A DNA stretch of 64,000 nt from Thiopontia sp964344785 (GTDB lineage: Bacteria; Pseudomonadota; Gammaproteobacteria; GCF-002020875): assembly GCA_964344785.1 (NCBI GenBank), contig CAYFOR010000002.1, positions 1 to 64,000 of the forward strand, read 5' to 3'. A program made the translations under genes and the position numbers. Shown here piece by piece: positions 40,593 to 48,732 of this stretch. Position 1 is the first letter of the stretch. Each line of letters opens with the position of its first letter. Under the pieces are notes generated by a model, which saw only the letters and a program-made list of their open reading frames with translations, was not told the origin of the DNA and searched no databases.

Positions 40593-43500
40593 ATGCAGTT
40601 GCTATCCGCAGATTCCGGGTATCACATCAGTCTGAAGAGGAAGGTTCTGCTGGCTGTTGGTTTGATGGTGGGCATGGTGTTTGTTGTGGTGCTTTCCCTG
40701 AATATCTGGAGTGAATACCAGAAACACAATGCCTGGGTCCATCAGCGCGGAGACCAGATGGCAGATTTTCTGGCGGGCGCATTGAAGCTGCCGCTATGGA
40801 ATCTGGATCATGAGGTGGTCCATTCGGCGCTTCAGGTAGTTGCCAGTGATCCCGATTTTCTGGGGGCCTCCGTGATTGGAAGTGACGGCTCGGAGTATGT
40901 GGTCGGCACAGGAGAGCATGGTTATTCCATGATCACCTTCAGCAGGGATATCGTGTATGTGTCTCAGGAGAAAGAGCACCCATTGGGCAAGTTGCAGCTG
41001 GTCTTTTCGACAGAGCGATTGCGTATGTTTCTGTTTCAGAGAGTGGCCAGTGGAGTGCTTTGGTTCCTGCTTCTGCTGGCAGTGAATCTGCTGGTGATTT
41101 TCTATGGCATACGCCTGATTACCAGGCCCATTGATCGACTGAAAGAGAATATGGATAGCTACTCAAGAGGGGAGTATGGCATCGAGGTATATGGTCTGGA
41201 ACGTCGAGACGAGATTGGCCAGATTGCCCATATGCTGGAACTGCTGCGTATACACTCACTGGAGCGGGAGCAGATCAGACAGCAACTGGCCGATGCAAAT
41301 AGTGAGCTGGAGTGGCGAGTAACCGAGCGCACCTATGAGCTGGCAAAGGAGGTTGAAGAACGCAAGCAGGCGGAGGTGCGTGCCAAGGCTGCAGATACAG
41401 CCAAAAGTCGCTTTTTGGCCAGTATGAGTCATGAGATACGCACGCCAATGAACGGTATCATCGGCCTGACCTATCTGGCCCTGAAAGACAGGCTTCCTCC
41501 CCATCAGGAGGATTATCTGAACAAGATACGTGCATCGGCAAAGACCTTGCTGGAGATCATCAATGATGTTCTGGATTTCTCAAAGATTGAAGCGGGTGAG
41601 ATGCAGATTGAGCAGGTGCCGTTTGATCTGTGTGAGGTGCTCGATCAGATCTCCAATATCTTTGCGTTCGAGGCGGCCGAGAAGGGGATGGAGATTCTGT
41701 TCGACCTTGATCAGCAGACGCCGATTGATCTGGTCGGTGACCCGGTCAGAATCCAGCAGATCCTGGTCAATCTGACCAATAATGCGATCAAGTTTACCGA
41801 TCATGGGGCGGTTACCATTCGTATCCATCCTCAGTGGCTGGCAGATGATCAGGTCAATCTTTCGGTAGAGGTTGAAGATACCGGAATAGGCATTAGTGAA
41901 GAGAATCGGGCACAGCTGTTCAAGTCATTTTCGCAGGCGGATCACTCCGTTGCGCGGAAATATGGGGGCACGGGGCTGGGCTTGGCGATCTCCAAGCAGT
42001 TGGTGGAGTTGATGGGAGGAGAGATCGGTGTTGACAGTACATTGGGTGTTGGGTCAATCTTCTATTTCACGCTCCCGCTCATGCTCCAGCATGGAGAGAT
42101 CGTGTCGCCTGTAGAAGAGGTGGTGGATGCCCCGATTATGGTGGCTGATGATAATGATCGGGCACGAGATGTCATCGGAAAAATGCTGCGACAACAGCAT
42201 TACAATGTATCAACAGCAGGTTCCCTGCAAGAGCTGATCGCCCGGCTGCAACAGGCAGATGATGACGATCAACCTTTTCAGGTGCTGTTGCTGGATTGGG
42301 AAATGTCTAACCTTGGGGGGGAACAGGTGGTTCAACAGATTGAGCGGTTAGGGTTGACCAAGGCGCCTGCGATTATTGCGCTGACTACAGATGCTGGTGA
42401 GCTGGCCCGTCAGCATGTTGGTGCACAGATTGCTGCACATCTGGTCAAACCGGTATTGCCGACACCATTGCGTGTTGCTGTGAACGCTGTATTGCAGCAG
42501 GATGGATCCGATAGGGGAGAGGAGAACCGTGTGGATTTGGAGGATGAACATGAGCCGCAAGATCATGCTACCCGTCGGGTCAATCTTGATGTGCTGCTGG
42601 TGGAAGACAATATGGTCAACCAGCAAGTGGCCAGGGAGATCCTGAAAGGCATTGGCGCAAGGGTTTCCATTGCCAATGATGGTGTGGAAGCCATCGAGAT
42701 GGTCGAGAACAGTCGCTATGATGTGGTACTGATGGATATTCAGATGCCCAGAATGGATGGGCTCAGTGCGACCAGAAAGCTTCGGGAGCGCTATACCGCA
42801 GAGCAGTTGCCGATTATTGCGATGACTGCCAATGTGATGGCAGAAGACAGAGAGCGTGCCATGGCATCAGGTATGAATGGCTTCCTTGGAAAACCAATCA
42901 ATATCCCCCTGCTGATCGATACCCTGATCTCCTGCTGTCATGGCAATCATGTTGATCAACACGGCTCTTCTGGTGAAGCGAAGAGTGAAATCAGTACAGA
43001 TGAGATTCGAGAGGAGAAAGTGATGGTTGCAGACGGCAAAGAAGAATATGAGTGGCCTGAACAGCTTCCCGGGCTCAATGTCAGTGAAGGCCTGGAACGA
43101 CTCCTCGGCAGTCACGAGATCTATCAACAGGTGTTGAAGAGCTTTGTAGAGGACAACAGTGACTTCATGACAACCTTTGAACGGGAGTTGCAGGATGAAG
43201 ACAACGAAAACTGTCGTCGTACCATCCATACGCTGAAGGGAAGTGCAGCCAATATTTCAGCAAATGATCTTTCGGAAAAAAGCAGAGAGATCGAGCTGCT
43301 CGTTATTGCAGGAGAGCCGGTTTCTGTAGAGTTGAGGGCGGAGCTGCGTGAACGGATTGATGAGGTGATGCACTCCATTGCGCTGTTGATCCCCAGTAAT
43401 AATGAGAATGAACCGACGAATGCCCCAGGTGAGCTACGCCCGGCTACCGTCGATGAATTTGCCCATATGGAGCGGCTGCTGCAGGAGTTGAAGACAAAAG

Positions 43501-43655
43501 ATCTGAACGCTGCGGAAACAATGAAGCAGGCCGAGCACTGGTTGCGGCATGTGCTGGAAGCGGTTGCAGTCAATCAACTCTCTGATATGATAGCAAAGTT
43601 GGACTTTTCAGCTGCAGCTCAACTGCTACAGCAGTGGGTTGAGGATAATCGTTAA
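40593..43655 (+). CDS. Tripartite hybrid histidine kinase (HisKA-REC-REC-Hpt)
   Basis: A 1020-aa membrane sensor. TM1 is about 17-37, a periplasmic domain about 40-145, TM2 about 150-172, then HAMP, a coiled coil (about 225-270) and HisKA with SMSHEIRTPMNG (His about 279). HATPase boxes are NLTNNAIKF, EDTGIGIS and GGTGLGLAIS. The first receiver (about 512-630; VLLLDWEM) is divergent, the second (about 668-790; VVLMDIQMPRMDG) canonical. The C-terminal Hpt domain has HTLKGSAANI (His about 879). This allows His-Asp-His relay to a separate regulator, probably the next gene. Confidence 0.92.
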   Translation: MQLLSADSGYHISLKRKVLLAVGLMVGMVFVVVLSLNIWSEYQKHNAWVHQRGDQMADFLAGALKLPLWNLDHEVVHSALQVVASDPDFLGASVIGSDGSEYVVGTGEHGYSMITFSRDIVYVSQEKEHPLGKLQLVFSTERLRMFLFQRVASGVLWFLLLLAVNLLVIFYGIRLITRPIDRLKENMDSYSRGEYGIEVYGLERRDEIGQIAHMLELLRIHSLEREQIRQQLADANSELEWRVTERTYELAKEVEERKQAEVRAKAADTAKSRFLASMSHEIRTPMNGIIGLTYLALKDRLPPHQEDYLNKIRASAKTLLEIINDVLDFSKIEAGEMQIEQVPFDLCEVLDQISNIFAFEAAEKGMEILFDLDQQTPIDLVGDPVRIQQILVNLTNNAIKFTDHGAVTIRIHPQWLADDQVNLSVEVEDTGIGISEENRAQLFKSFSQADHSVARKYGGTGLGLAISKQLVELMGGEIGVDSTLGVGSIFYFTLPLMLQHGEIVSPVEEVVDAPIMVADDNDRARDVIGKMLRQQHYNVSTAGSLQELIARLQQADDDDQPFQVLLLDWEMSNLGGEQVVQQIERLGLTKAPAIIALTTDAGELARQHVGAQIAAHLVKPVLPTPLRVAVNAVLQQDGSDRGEENRVDLEDEHEPQDHATRRVNLDVLLVEDNMVNQQVAREILKGIGARVSIANDGVEAIEMVENSRYDVVLMDIQMPRMDGLSATRKLRERYTAEQLPIIAMTANVMAEDRERAMASGMNGFLGKPINIPLLIDTLISCCHGNHVDQHGSSGEAKSEISTDEIREEKVMVADGKEEYEWPEQLPGLNVSEGLERLLGSHEIYQQVLKSFVEDNSDFMTTFERELQDEDNENCRRTIHTLKGSAANISANDLSEKSREIELLVIAGEPVSVELRAELRERIDEVMHSIALLIPSNNENEPTNAPGELRPATVDEFAHMERLLQELKTKDLNAAETMKQAEHWLRHVLEAVAVNQLSDMIAKLDFSAAAQLLQQWVEDNR

Positions 43656-43701
43656 ATCGCTAGGGAGTGCTGGTATCAGTGCTCTGGTCAAGGTCGAATG
43701 G

Positions 43702-44634
43702 ATGGATACAGAGGTCGGGCAACAGACTAAAGAGAAGGTGCTGATTGTTGATGATGCGCCCGCCAATATTACCCAGCTCAATCATCTCCTGGGGGATGAG
43801 TATCAGGTCTTCTTTGCGACCAATGGAGAGGATGGGCTCGAAATTGCCGGAGAACAGCAGCCTGATCTGGTTCTGATGGATGTTTCCATGCCGGGGATGG
43901 ATGGATACGAGGTGTGTCGGCATCTGAAGGCCAACGCCTCGACAGAGCAGATACTGGTCATTTTCGTGACGGCCCATACCGATGCCGGAGAAGAGGGAAA
44001 AGGGTTGCAGCTGGGGGCCGTTGACTACATACACAAACCCTTTTCTCCACAGTTGGTGCAGTTGCGTGTACGTACCCAGTTAACACTGAAGCGGCAACGC
44101 GACCAGTTGGAAGCACAGGTTCGGGAAGTCACGATGATGTTCCAGATCGCTGATATTCTGATTGAGCATGCAATTTCCGGGGGGGATAGTTCTGTAGGGG
44201 CAATGATTGGGCGGATCACCTCTGGCCTGCGTCTGCTGACAAAGATCTCTGCCAGTGCCGCCATACTGCATGATCCCGAGGGGGGAAGTGTAGACCTGCC
44301 GGAGCTGGTGACAGAAATTGAACGTGGCGTGAAGGAAGTTACCGAGACACTGGATGAAACAGTGGTTGCATTCCAGGATATGGATCGCTTGTCACAACAG
44401 CTGCAGCAGATCAGCGGGAGCCTGCATGCCGCTTCAGCGCTGATCAATGATCCGCAAAGGATCAATCAGCCTGAGGAGTGGCAACAGATGTATGAGGAGA
44501 TCCGGGGTACATTCGCAATGATGGATGCCCAGGTTCTGTATGAGTCCATCCTTGCCGGAGAGAGCAGGGAGTCCGCACTATTGAAAGCCGGGCAGATGAA
44601 AAAGGATTCACAAGACCTGTTTGAAGCCTTTTAG
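43702..44634 (+). CDS. Response regulator with CheZ-like helical C-terminus
   Basis: A 310-aa protein. The receiver (about 12-130) has VLIVDDAPANITQL, acceptor Asp in LVLMDVSMPGMDGYEVC, and KPFSP. The C-terminal 170 residues are helical, without a DNA-binding or enzymatic domain I can name. The segment AFQDMDRLSQQLQQI resembles the FQDxxxQ-type helix of CheZ/related phosphatases, so a receiver-phosphatase is possible (inference). The start is ATG 43702; an in-frame TTG at 43639 would overlap the kinase gene. Confidence 0.8.
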   Translation: MDTEVGQQTKEKVLIVDDAPANITQLNHLLGDEYQVFFATNGEDGLEIAGEQQPDLVLMDVSMPGMDGYEVCRHLKANASTEQILVIFVTAHTDAGEEGKGLQLGAVDYIHKPFSPQLVQLRVRTQLTLKRQRDQLEAQVREVTMMFQIADILIEHAISGGDSSVGAMIGRITSGLRLLTKISASAAILHDPEGGSVDLPELVTEIERGVKEVTETLDETVVAFQDMDRLSQQLQQISGSLHAASALINDPQRINQPEEWQQMYEEIRGTFAMMDAQVLYESILAGESRESALLKAGQMKKDSQDLFEAF

Positions 44635-44680
44635 TGTGCGCCTTTGTCCCGTTCCAGGGGGGACAGGCTACGCACTCACT
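44633..44680. repeat. Strong hairpin between convergent regulator genes
   Basis: A long imperfect stem: AGTGTGCG with CGCACTCACT outside and CCTTTGTCCC with GGGGACAGG inside, loop about GTTCCAGG. It lies between two convergent genes and probably blocks read-through, although there is no T tract. Confidence 0.5.
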
Positions 44681-44695
44681 AGTTCGCAGGACTCT

Positions 44696-45079
44696 CTACT
44701 TCAGAACCTGTGCCACGACCGCCAGCAGCTTCTCCGGACTGAATGGCTTATTGATCCAGCCTGTGGCATTCAACTCCCGACCACGCTGTTTTGCGTCAGC
44801 CGAGGTCTCGGTGGTAAGGAACAGGATCGGAGTATAACGATAATCTGCCATGTTTCTGATTCGTTCGACCATCTCGAACCCATCCATGACAGGCATGTTG
44901 ATATCGGCAAGAACCAGATCAAACGGCTTACCAACCCGGTTACGACGTAATTCAACCAGTCCGATGGCATGTTTACCGTCCTCCGCAAGCGCAAGCTCGT
45001 ATCCCCCTTTTTCCACCAGAGAGTACTCAATTGCACTACGCAAGGATGCTGAGTCATCCACTGCAAGAATTGTAGTCAT
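44696..45079 (-). CDS. Single-domain CheY-like response regulator
   Basis: A 127-aa stand-alone receiver: acidic pair in ILAVDDSASLRSAIEYSL, acceptor Asp in LVLADINMPVMDGFEM, Thr in FLTTETS and Lys in NKPFSPEKLL. This is the chemotaxis-type CheY subgroup with a short beta4-alpha4 region. It is convergent with the kinase/regulator cassette and may be one of its outputs. Confidence 0.9.
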   Translation of the reverse strand: MTTILAVDDSASLRSAIEYSLVEKGGYELALAEDGKHAIGLVELRRNRVGKPFDLVLADINMPVMDGFEMVERIRNMADYRYTPILFLTTETSADAKQRGRELNATGWINKPFSPEKLLAVVAQVLK

Positions 45080-45178
45080 TGGTCTGCTCCAAACAGCGCT
45101 ATTATCAGTGTCTTGTCGCCTAAGGCATTAGCGATTATGCCAGTAGCATGGTAGAAAAAAAAGGGGGCTCAAGGGAAT

Positions 45179-45255
45179 TGGCGTCCCCGAGACGATTTGA
45201 ACGTCCGACCTAATGCTTAGGAGGCATTTGCTCTATCCAGCTGAGCTACGGGGAC
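45179..45255 (-). tRNA. tRNA-Arg (anticodon CCU)
   Basis: A cloverleaf can be drawn on the minus strand: acceptor GTCCCCG/CGGGGAC, D arm GCTCAGCTGGATAGAGC, anticodon stem AATGC/GCATT with loop CTCCTAA (anticodon CCT, codon AGG), T arm GGACG-TTCAAAT-CGTCT, discriminator G and encoded CCA. It stands alone between the cheY-like gene and nudF. A run of eight T follows on the minus strand at 45162-45155. Confidence 0.95.
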
Positions 45256-45289
45256 TTAGACTAGTAGTACGATGGTCTAACGGGCGTGA

Positions 45290-45295
45290 ATTCTA
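45290..45295 (-). promoter_or_regulatory. Predicted -10 element of the tRNA-Arg gene
   Basis: On the minus strand TAGAAT is followed by tcacGCCCGTTA, almost the same as the sequence after the rimP-operon -10 (TAGAAT ctgcGCCCGTTA). The -35 is poor. Transcription would begin near 45283, about 28 nt before the mature 5' end. Confidence 0.4.
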
Positions 45296-45390
45296 TCAGG
45301 TGTTGGGGCGGATGGGGCAGATTTACCAGCTCCTGTCAGGCACCTCACTCTGATGGTGGAAGGGCGATGAGTTCTACTGAGGGTGATCTT

Positions 45391-45999
45391 ATGGAAAAGC
45401 AGTATCAGATTCTGGAAAAGCAGATTGTTTTTGATGGTTTTTTCCAGATGGAAAAATACAGACTTCAGCACACGCTGTTTGAGGGCGGCTGGTCCAGGCC
45501 CTTTTCCAGAGAGCTTTTTGAACGTGGCCATGCGGTAGCAATGCTGCCATACGATCCTGTGAGGGATGCGGTGGTATTGATCGAACAGTTTCGAGTAGGA
45601 GCACTGGAGTCTGCCTCAACCCCGTGGTTGGTTGAGGTTGTTGCCGGGATGGTTGAGTCCGGTGAGGCGGAGCAGGCGGTTGCACTTCGTGAGTCGCAGG
45701 AGGAGGCGGGTTGTACGGTGAATCGACTGGAATTCATTGCCCGCTATTGGGTGAGTCCGGGGGGGACCTCCGAGACGATCGCCCTCTATTGCGGTGAAGT
45801 CGACTCCAGAAGTGTCGGTGGCGTACATGGTCTGGACCATGAAGATGAGGATATTCTGGTCCATGTGGTTCCCTACAGTGAGGTGGTGGAGATGGTGCAT
45901 CAGCAGAAGATCGAGTCGGCCACTCCATTGATTGCAATACAGTGGTTGATGATGAATCGGCAGCGGCTACGACAGCAGTGGCAGAACACACCTGAATAG
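45391..45999 (+). CDS. nudF: ADP-ribose pyrophosphatase NudF
   Basis: A 202-aa Nudix hydrolase converting ADP-ribose to AMP and ribose 5-phosphate. The Nudix box GMVESGEAEQAVALRESQEEAG fits GX5EX7REX2EEXG. Upstream it has RGHAVAMLPYDPVRDAVVLIEQFRVGAL, and downstream YWVSPGGTSETIALYCG, both typical of the ADPRase group. ATG 45391 has GAGGG seven bases upstream; an in-frame ATG at 45367 would add eight residues. It forms the conserved pair with yqiB. Confidence 0.93.
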   Translation: MEKQYQILEKQIVFDGFFQMEKYRLQHTLFEGGWSRPFSRELFERGHAVAMLPYDPVRDAVVLIEQFRVGALESASTPWLVEVVAGMVESGEAEQAVALRESQEEAGCTVNRLEFIARYWVSPGGTSETIALYCGEVDSRSVGGVHGLDHEDEDILVHVVPYSEVVEMVHQQKIESATPLIAIQWLMMNRQRLRQQWQNTPE

Positions 46000-46018
46000 T
46001 TCTTGATAGAATAACTGC

Positions 46019-46495
46019 ATGTATAGCACACAGAGAGATACGTTTTCTTCGCAGCGGCTGCAGCGTCGTCCCTTCATCCGCAAGTTGTTGCGTCATGATC
46101 TGAAGGCACTGTTGACCCTGTATGAGGAGAACAGCACCTTGCTGTTTCGGCTTGCACCGGAAGTCCGCTCATTTGCGGTTGGCATGGAGTACCGTATTTC
46201 CACACCGCTGCCGCTGATGTTGATGGTGTTGGAACAGCAACCCTATACCACAACCTTGCTGTTGACCCATCGGTTTCACAATGCACAAGGTGCGGAAGAG
46301 GAGCCTTCTGCAAAAATTCGTCTCTACCATGACAGTGATCAGGCAGAGGTCATGTCCATGAGTCAGGGAGAGTCACTGCGCTCATTTCTCTCACTGGTGC
46401 GCAGTGGTGAAGAGAATCTGGATGCTCGCTGGCGGCTGAATCTCTTTTTGAATCATTGGCTTCGATACTGTCTTGAACAGGGATACCAATTTTGA
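46019..46495 (+). CDS. yqiB: DUF1249 family protein YqiB
   Basis: A 158-aa cytoplasmic protein of the DUF1249 family, normally found with nudF as here. The N-terminal LMxLYExNxxLL-type segment reads DLKALLTLYEENSTLLFRL. The middle contains MEYRISTPLPLMLMVLEQQPYTTTLLLTH and KIRLYHDSDQAEVMSM, and the C-terminus LFLNHWLRYCLEQGYQF. Function unknown. The heat-shock promoter of htpG begins directly after its stop codon. Confidence 0.9.
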   Translation: MYSTQRDTFSSQRLQRRPFIRKLLRHDLKALLTLYEENSTLLFRLAPEVRSFAVGMEYRISTPLPLMLMVLEQQPYTTTLLLTHRFHNAQGAEEEPSAKIRLYHDSDQAEVMSMSQGESLRSFLSLVRSGEENLDARWRLNLFLNHWLRYCLEQGYQF

Positions 46496-46525
46496 CTTGA
46501 AAACAGTCCGGGTCGACCCCATTAA
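46496..46525 (+). promoter_or_regulatory. Sigma32 (RpoH) heat-shock promoter for htpG
   Basis: CTTGAA (46496-46501) and CCCCATTAA (46517-46525) with a 15-bp spacer match the RpoH consensus CTTGAA-N13-17-CCCCATnT. The site starts one base after the yqiB stop and 242 bp before htpG. An inverted repeat CCGGGTC/GACCCGG (46508-46514, 46546-46552) overlaps it. Confidence 0.82.
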
Positions 46526-46565
46526 GCTGCGGGATCACCTTTTCTGACCCGGTGAGCAAGTATCA

Positions 46566-46742
46566 ATGATTTCAAAAATATTGGCAGTATCTGGTTGCGA
46601 CATGCTCAAGCACAGCCTGTTTCAGGACCACCGCGAGGCATACTTTGCAGAAGTGGTACCGCTCGACTGGCTGTATGCCTCCATGCACACAGACGGATAC
46701 AGATCAAGACTGCCAATACTTCTGGAACGATCAATGTTATGA
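46566..46742 (+). CDS. Possible 58-aa protein in the htpG leader
   Basis: An open frame of 58 codons starting at ATG 46566, with GGTGAG nine bases upstream, and ending 24 bp before htpG. The predicted protein begins MISKILAVSGCDMLKHSLF and contains PLDWLYASMHTDGYRSRLP; no family is recognised. It lies wholly within the transcript from the sigma32 promoter. It could be a real small heat-shock-regulated protein, a leader ORF or chance. The frame also spans the 10-bp inverted repeat TATTGGCAGT/ACTGCCAATA (46579-46588, 46709-46718). Confidence 0.4.
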   Translation: MISKILAVSGCDMLKHSLFQDHREAYFAEVVPLDWLYASMHTDGYRSRLPILLERSML

Positions 46743-46766
46743 GTAACAAGTAGGAGAGAAAAAAGA

Positions 46767-48680
46767 ATGACAACGGAAGCGCATAAGGAGACCATGGGAT
46801 TTCAGGCAGAGGTGAAGCAGCTGCTGAAGCTGGTAATCAACTCGCTTTACAGCCATAAGGAGATTTTTCTGCGTGAGCTGGTTTCAAATGGGGCTGATGC
46901 GTGCGACAAGCTTCGGTTTGAAGGGCTGGCAGACGATAGCCTCTATGAGAACGAGCCTGAACTCAAGCTTGAAATCACTGCCGACAAAGAGGCCAAGACC
47001 CTGGTGATCGAGGATAACGGTATCGGCATGAACCGTCAGGAGGTGGTCGACAACATCGGTACCATCGCCCGGTCCGGAACCAAGGCCTTCTTTGAAAAAC
47101 TGACCGGAGACCAGAAGCAGGACTCTCATCTGATTGGTCAGTTTGGTGTCGGTTTCTACTCTTCATTCATCATTGCCGACAAGGTGACGGTAGAGAGTCG
47201 TCGGGCCGGTCTCAGTGCTGACCAGGGGGTGCGCTGGGTGTCATCCGGTGAAGGGGACTACACACTGGAGACGATCGAGAAGGCACGAAGAGGCACACGA
47301 ATCACCCTCCATCTACGTGATGATGAAGAGGAGTTTCTGGACAAGTGGAAGCTGCGTTCCCTGATTCATAAGTACTCCGAGCATATTACGCTGCCCATCA
47401 TGATGGAACCGGATGCGCCACCGCCGGCCGAAGAGGGCGAGGAGCCACCGGCAGTGGAGCCATGGGAGCAGGTCAACAAGGCGACCGCGCTATGGACACT
47501 CAACCGAAACGAGATCAGTGATGAGGAGTACAAGGAGTTTTACAAGAGTGTCGGCCACGACTGGCAGGACCCGATGGATTGGGTTCATGCCCGGGTGGAG
47601 GGGAATCTGGAATATACCCAGTTGCTGTACATTCCATCCAAGGCACCGTTTGATCTGAATGACCGGGAACGCAAACATGGGGTCAAGCTCTATGTCCGCC
47701 GGGTCTTCATCATGGAAGATACCGAGAAGCTGATGCCGACCTATCTGCGCTTCGTGCGTGGCGTGATCGACTCCAATGACCTGCCGCTGAATGTCTCCCG
47801 TGAGATTCTGCAGAGCAGCAAGGTGGTGGACCAGATCAAGAAGGGCTCGACCAAGAAGGTGCTGGGCATGATGGAAGGGATCGCCAAACAGGGAGAAGAG
47901 GCGTACGAAAAGTTCTGGCTGGAGTTCGGTCCTGTGTTCAAGGAGGGGCTGGTTGAGGATGTTCCCAATCAGGAACGGATCGCCAAACTCTGTCGTTTTG
48001 CCACTTCAGAGAGCGAGGGTTCTGCCCAGAGTGTCTCTCTGGAGCAGTATGTGGAACGAATGAAAGAGGGGCAGAACAAGATCTACTACATTACCGGTGA
48101 AAGCCATACGGCAACCAAAAACAGCCCTCATCTGGAGGTATTCCGTAAAAAGGGAATCGAGGTGCTGCTGCTGACCGACCATGTGGACGAGTGGGTGGTC
48201 AATCACCTGCGTGAATTCGATGGAAAATCACTGGAGTCGATTACTCAGGGTGATCTGGACCTTGGAGAGTTGGAAGATTCCAAGGAGAAAGAGGAGCTGA
48301 AGAAAGAGGAAGAGACCTTCAAGGGAATGATCGAGCAGATGAAAGGGGTCCTCGAGAGCGAAGTGGAGGATATTCGTGTCACCAATCGTCTGACTGACTC
48401 CCCGGCCTGTCTGGTTGCCGGAACAGGAGCCGTCGATGCCAACATGGAGCGGATCATGAAGAGTATGGGGCAGGAGGTGCCACACACCAAACGTATCCTG
48501 GAGATCAATGTGGAGCACCCTCTGGTTGAGCGGCTGCAAAGTGAGCAGGATGAGGAGCGTTTTGCGGACTGGAGCCGTATCCTGTTTGATCAGTCACTAT
48601 TGGCTGAAGGCAGCCAGCTTGATGATCCTGCCAGCTTTACCAGACGTCTGAATGGTCTGTTGCAGACGCTTGCAGGTTAA
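46767..48680 (+). CDS. htpG: Molecular chaperone HtpG (Hsp90)
   Basis: A 637-aa ATP-dependent chaperone. The N-terminal GHKL ATPase has FLRELVSNGADACDKLR, LVIEDNGIGMNRQEVVDNIGTIARSGT and GQFGVGFYSSFIIADKV. The middle domain has WVHARVEGNLEYTQLLYIPSKAPFDL and YVRRVFIMEDTEKLMPTYLRFVRGVIDSNDLPLNVSRE. The dimerising C-terminal domain lacks the eukaryotic MEEVD. A strong Shine-Dalgarno (TAGGAGAG) precedes ATG 46767. Confidence 0.97.
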   Translation: MTTEAHKETMGFQAEVKQLLKLVINSLYSHKEIFLRELVSNGADACDKLRFEGLADDSLYENEPELKLEITADKEAKTLVIEDNGIGMNRQEVVDNIGTIARSGTKAFFEKLTGDQKQDSHLIGQFGVGFYSSFIIADKVTVESRRAGLSADQGVRWVSSGEGDYTLETIEKARRGTRITLHLRDDEEEFLDKWKLRSLIHKYSEHITLPIMMEPDAPPPAEEGEEPPAVEPWEQVNKATALWTLNRNEISDEEYKEFYKSVGHDWQDPMDWVHARVEGNLEYTQLLYIPSKAPFDLNDRERKHGVKLYVRRVFIMEDTEKLMPTYLRFVRGVIDSNDLPLNVSREILQSSKVVDQIKKGSTKKVLGMMEGIAKQGEEAYEKFWLEFGPVFKEGLVEDVPNQERIAKLCRFATSESEGSAQSVSLEQYVERMKEGQNKIYYITGESHTATKNSPHLEVFRKKGIEVLLLTDHVDEWVVNHLREFDGKSLESITQGDLDLGELEDSKEKEELKKEEETFKGMIEQMKGVLESEVEDIRVTNRLTDSPACLVAGTGAVDANMERIMKSMGQEVPHTKRILEINVEHPLVERLQSEQDEERFADWSRILFDQSLLAEGSQLDDPASFTRRLNGLLQTLAG

Positions 48681-48732
48681 TCAGGGTAGTGCAAAGCCAC
48701 AGCGTGTTGTAGGAGGTTTCCTCTTCAAGCTT

